Assembly: GCA_009692275.1 (NCBI GenBank)
Contig: SHZL01000032.1
Coordinates: forward strand, 1-15,000
DNA from: Lysobacterales bacterium
GTDB taxonomy: Bacteria; Pseudomonadota; Gammaproteobacteria; Xanthomonadales; SZUA-36
Direction of reading: 5' to 3'
Length of the DNA stretch: 15,000 nt
This document shows, piece by piece, positions 14,072-15,000 of this stretch. Position numbers and translations under genes: made by a program. The notes beneath the pieces are model-generated. The model ran no database searches and was not told the origin of the DNA. It worked only from the letters and a program-made list of their open reading frames with translations. Position 1 is the stretch's first letter. Every line of letters starts with the position of its first letter.

Positions 14072-15000
14072 TCGTGCACCGCGCGCCAGGCCTGGTCGAA
14101 CGCGATGTGGGTATACGCATCGGCCCCTGCATCCGAGTTGGCAATGGCAATATTGCCAAAGGTCTGGCGACCGGTGACGTTAGGATACGGTTGTGTGTTC
14201 CAGGCCGGGTCTTCCAGGTCAATGTGATCACGCGCATAGCCGTGCGGCCAGCGGTCGATGGTAATGGCGAGGATGTCTTTGGCAGGATCAAACCCGCTTG
14301 TGCCCCAGATACCGGTCATGATCGTACGGATCTCGCGCTCAAAATCTTCAAAACCCATTTCCAGTAAACGCGCCCGGCCCGCCTGGTTTTGTTGGGTGAT
14401 GGTCAGGCCTTCGGGCTCGGGTGCCCCCACCGCGCCATAAAATTGCACGACGCAGGTATCTTCAGGGCGCCACTGCGGGTGGTAATCGCCCACGTTGATG
14501 CCGGTGACCAGCGCCATGGACTGGCACAGGCCGCCAGGCAGATAGGCGCCGGAAATACCGGATTTCTGTAAAGCTTCGCCATTGCGCAACGCAACATTCA
14601 TGATCAGCATCGGCCGCCTGATACACTGCGACAAGGCTGCTTTTTGTGCTTCCGGCAGTTGCGGACACAGGCTGGGAATGATGTTGTTGTAGCAGGCCAG
14701 CACGCAGCGTTTGCCGTACACCTGCAACACTTCTCCTGCGGTCACATAATTTACTACCGTGCCAGCCCCATCTTCCGTATTGGCGGCGTGAATGGCCGTG
14801 GAGTTCAGCCGCAGCCGCACAGGAGATGCGGGCTGGTCCAGCTGGCTGTAGTCCAGGTCGGCAGTGACAATGCTGAACGGATCGGAATCCGGCGACATCC
14901 CGGGAAACGCAGCAGGAATCAACGAACGCACCAGCAGCCGCGCAACAGAGGCATTGCCGTCCGGAAACATGGCCGAGGAACTCGGACCGGCGGCGTCCTC
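14062..15000 (-). CDS. C-terminal part of a flavin amine oxidoreductase (spermidine dehydrogenase-like)
   Basis: The minus-strand frame is open to the right edge, so the 312 or so visible residues are the C-terminal portion. The internal ATG at 14970 is not the true start, and the N-terminal FAD-binding Rossmann motif lies outside the window. The segment FPDGNASVARLLVRSLIP, at the visible start, is characteristic as I recall it of NAD(P)-binding/FAD proteins annotated as spermidine dehydrogenases. Further on, AGEVLQVYGKRCVLACYNNIIPSLCP matches the substrate-domain-to-FAD return strand, and FGNIAIANSDAGADAYTHIAFDQAWRAVHEL is the C-terminal FAD-contacting helix of this fold. Such enzymes oxidise primary or secondary amines or polyamines to aldehydes. 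Together with the aldehyde dehydrogenase and the amidases in the window this suggests amine-containing substrates. The family call is good; the polyamine substrate is tentative. Confidence 0.75.
   Translation of the reverse strand, partial: EDAAGPSSSAMFPDGNASVARLLVRSLIPAAFPGMSPDSDPFSIVTADLDYSQLDQPASPVRLRLNSTAIHAANTEDGAGTVVNYVTAGEVLQVYGKRCVLACYNNIIPSLCPQLPEAQKAALSQCIRRPMLIMNVALRNGEALQKSGISGAYLPGGLCQSMALVTGINVGDYHPQWRPEDTCVVQFYGAVGAPEPEGLTITQQNQAGRARLLEMGFEDFEREIRTIMTGIWGTSGFDPAKDILAITIDRWPHGYARDHIDLEDPAWNTQPYPNVTGRQTFGNIAIANSDAGADAYTHIAFDQAWRAVHELP

Overview
The window is protein-coding throughout: eleven complete genes or gene-like ORFs, one partial gene at each edge, and no RNA genes, CRISPR arrays or insertion sequences. 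An outer-membrane TonB-dependent receptor, several Sec/Tat-type signal peptides and medium-to-high GC coding sequence point to a Gram-negative proteobacterium. The receptor's style (a VVTARRREESLQDTPVAISAF-type start) is common in marine gammaproteobacteria and in sphingomonads. The exact taxon cannot be read from this sequence.

Left part (260-4916, all on the minus strand, transcribed right to left): a tight four-gene operon encodes a carbon-nitrogen hydrolase whose catalytic Cys is replaced by Ala, an aldehyde dehydrogenase, a nitrilase and a heme aldoxime dehydratase closely resembling OxdA. The last two form the aldoxime-nitrile pathway (aldoxime to nitrile to carboxylic acid plus ammonia). 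The aldehyde dehydrogenase would oxidise aldehyde derived from the same substrates. The C-terminus of an unrecognised protein converges on the operon from the left edge.

Middle (4986-10124): an exported amidase-signature hydrolase resembling indoleacetamide/mandelamide hydrolases lies upstream of, and on the same strand as, the operon. It diverges from a 797-residue TonB-dependent receptor, which is followed by an exported acetamidase/formamidase-family protein. Two unrelated amidases, both apparently periplasmic, therefore flank one outer-membrane importer.

Right part (10163-15000): the minus strand carries a membrane-dipeptidase-like M19 peptidase, a Tat-type gluconate-2-dehydrogenase-subunit-3-like protein and a GMC flavoprotein dehydrogenase. 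A very short HlyD/DevB-like adaptor remnant follows on the plus strand. At the right edge is the C-terminal part of a flavin amine oxidoreductase resembling spermidine dehydrogenase.

Reading the locus as a whole (inference): it looks like a catabolic island for a nitrogen-containing organic compound, probably an aryl or arylalkyl amide, nitrile or aldoxime. It would be imported by the receptor, trimmed by periplasmic amidases, a peptidase and redox enzymes, and finished in the cytoplasm by the aldoxime-nitrile pathway. Points worth following up are the Cys-less hydrolase heading the operon, the unusual NAD-site residue in the aldehyde dehydrogenase, and a pentanucleotide repeat next to a palindrome just upstream of the operon's first start codon.
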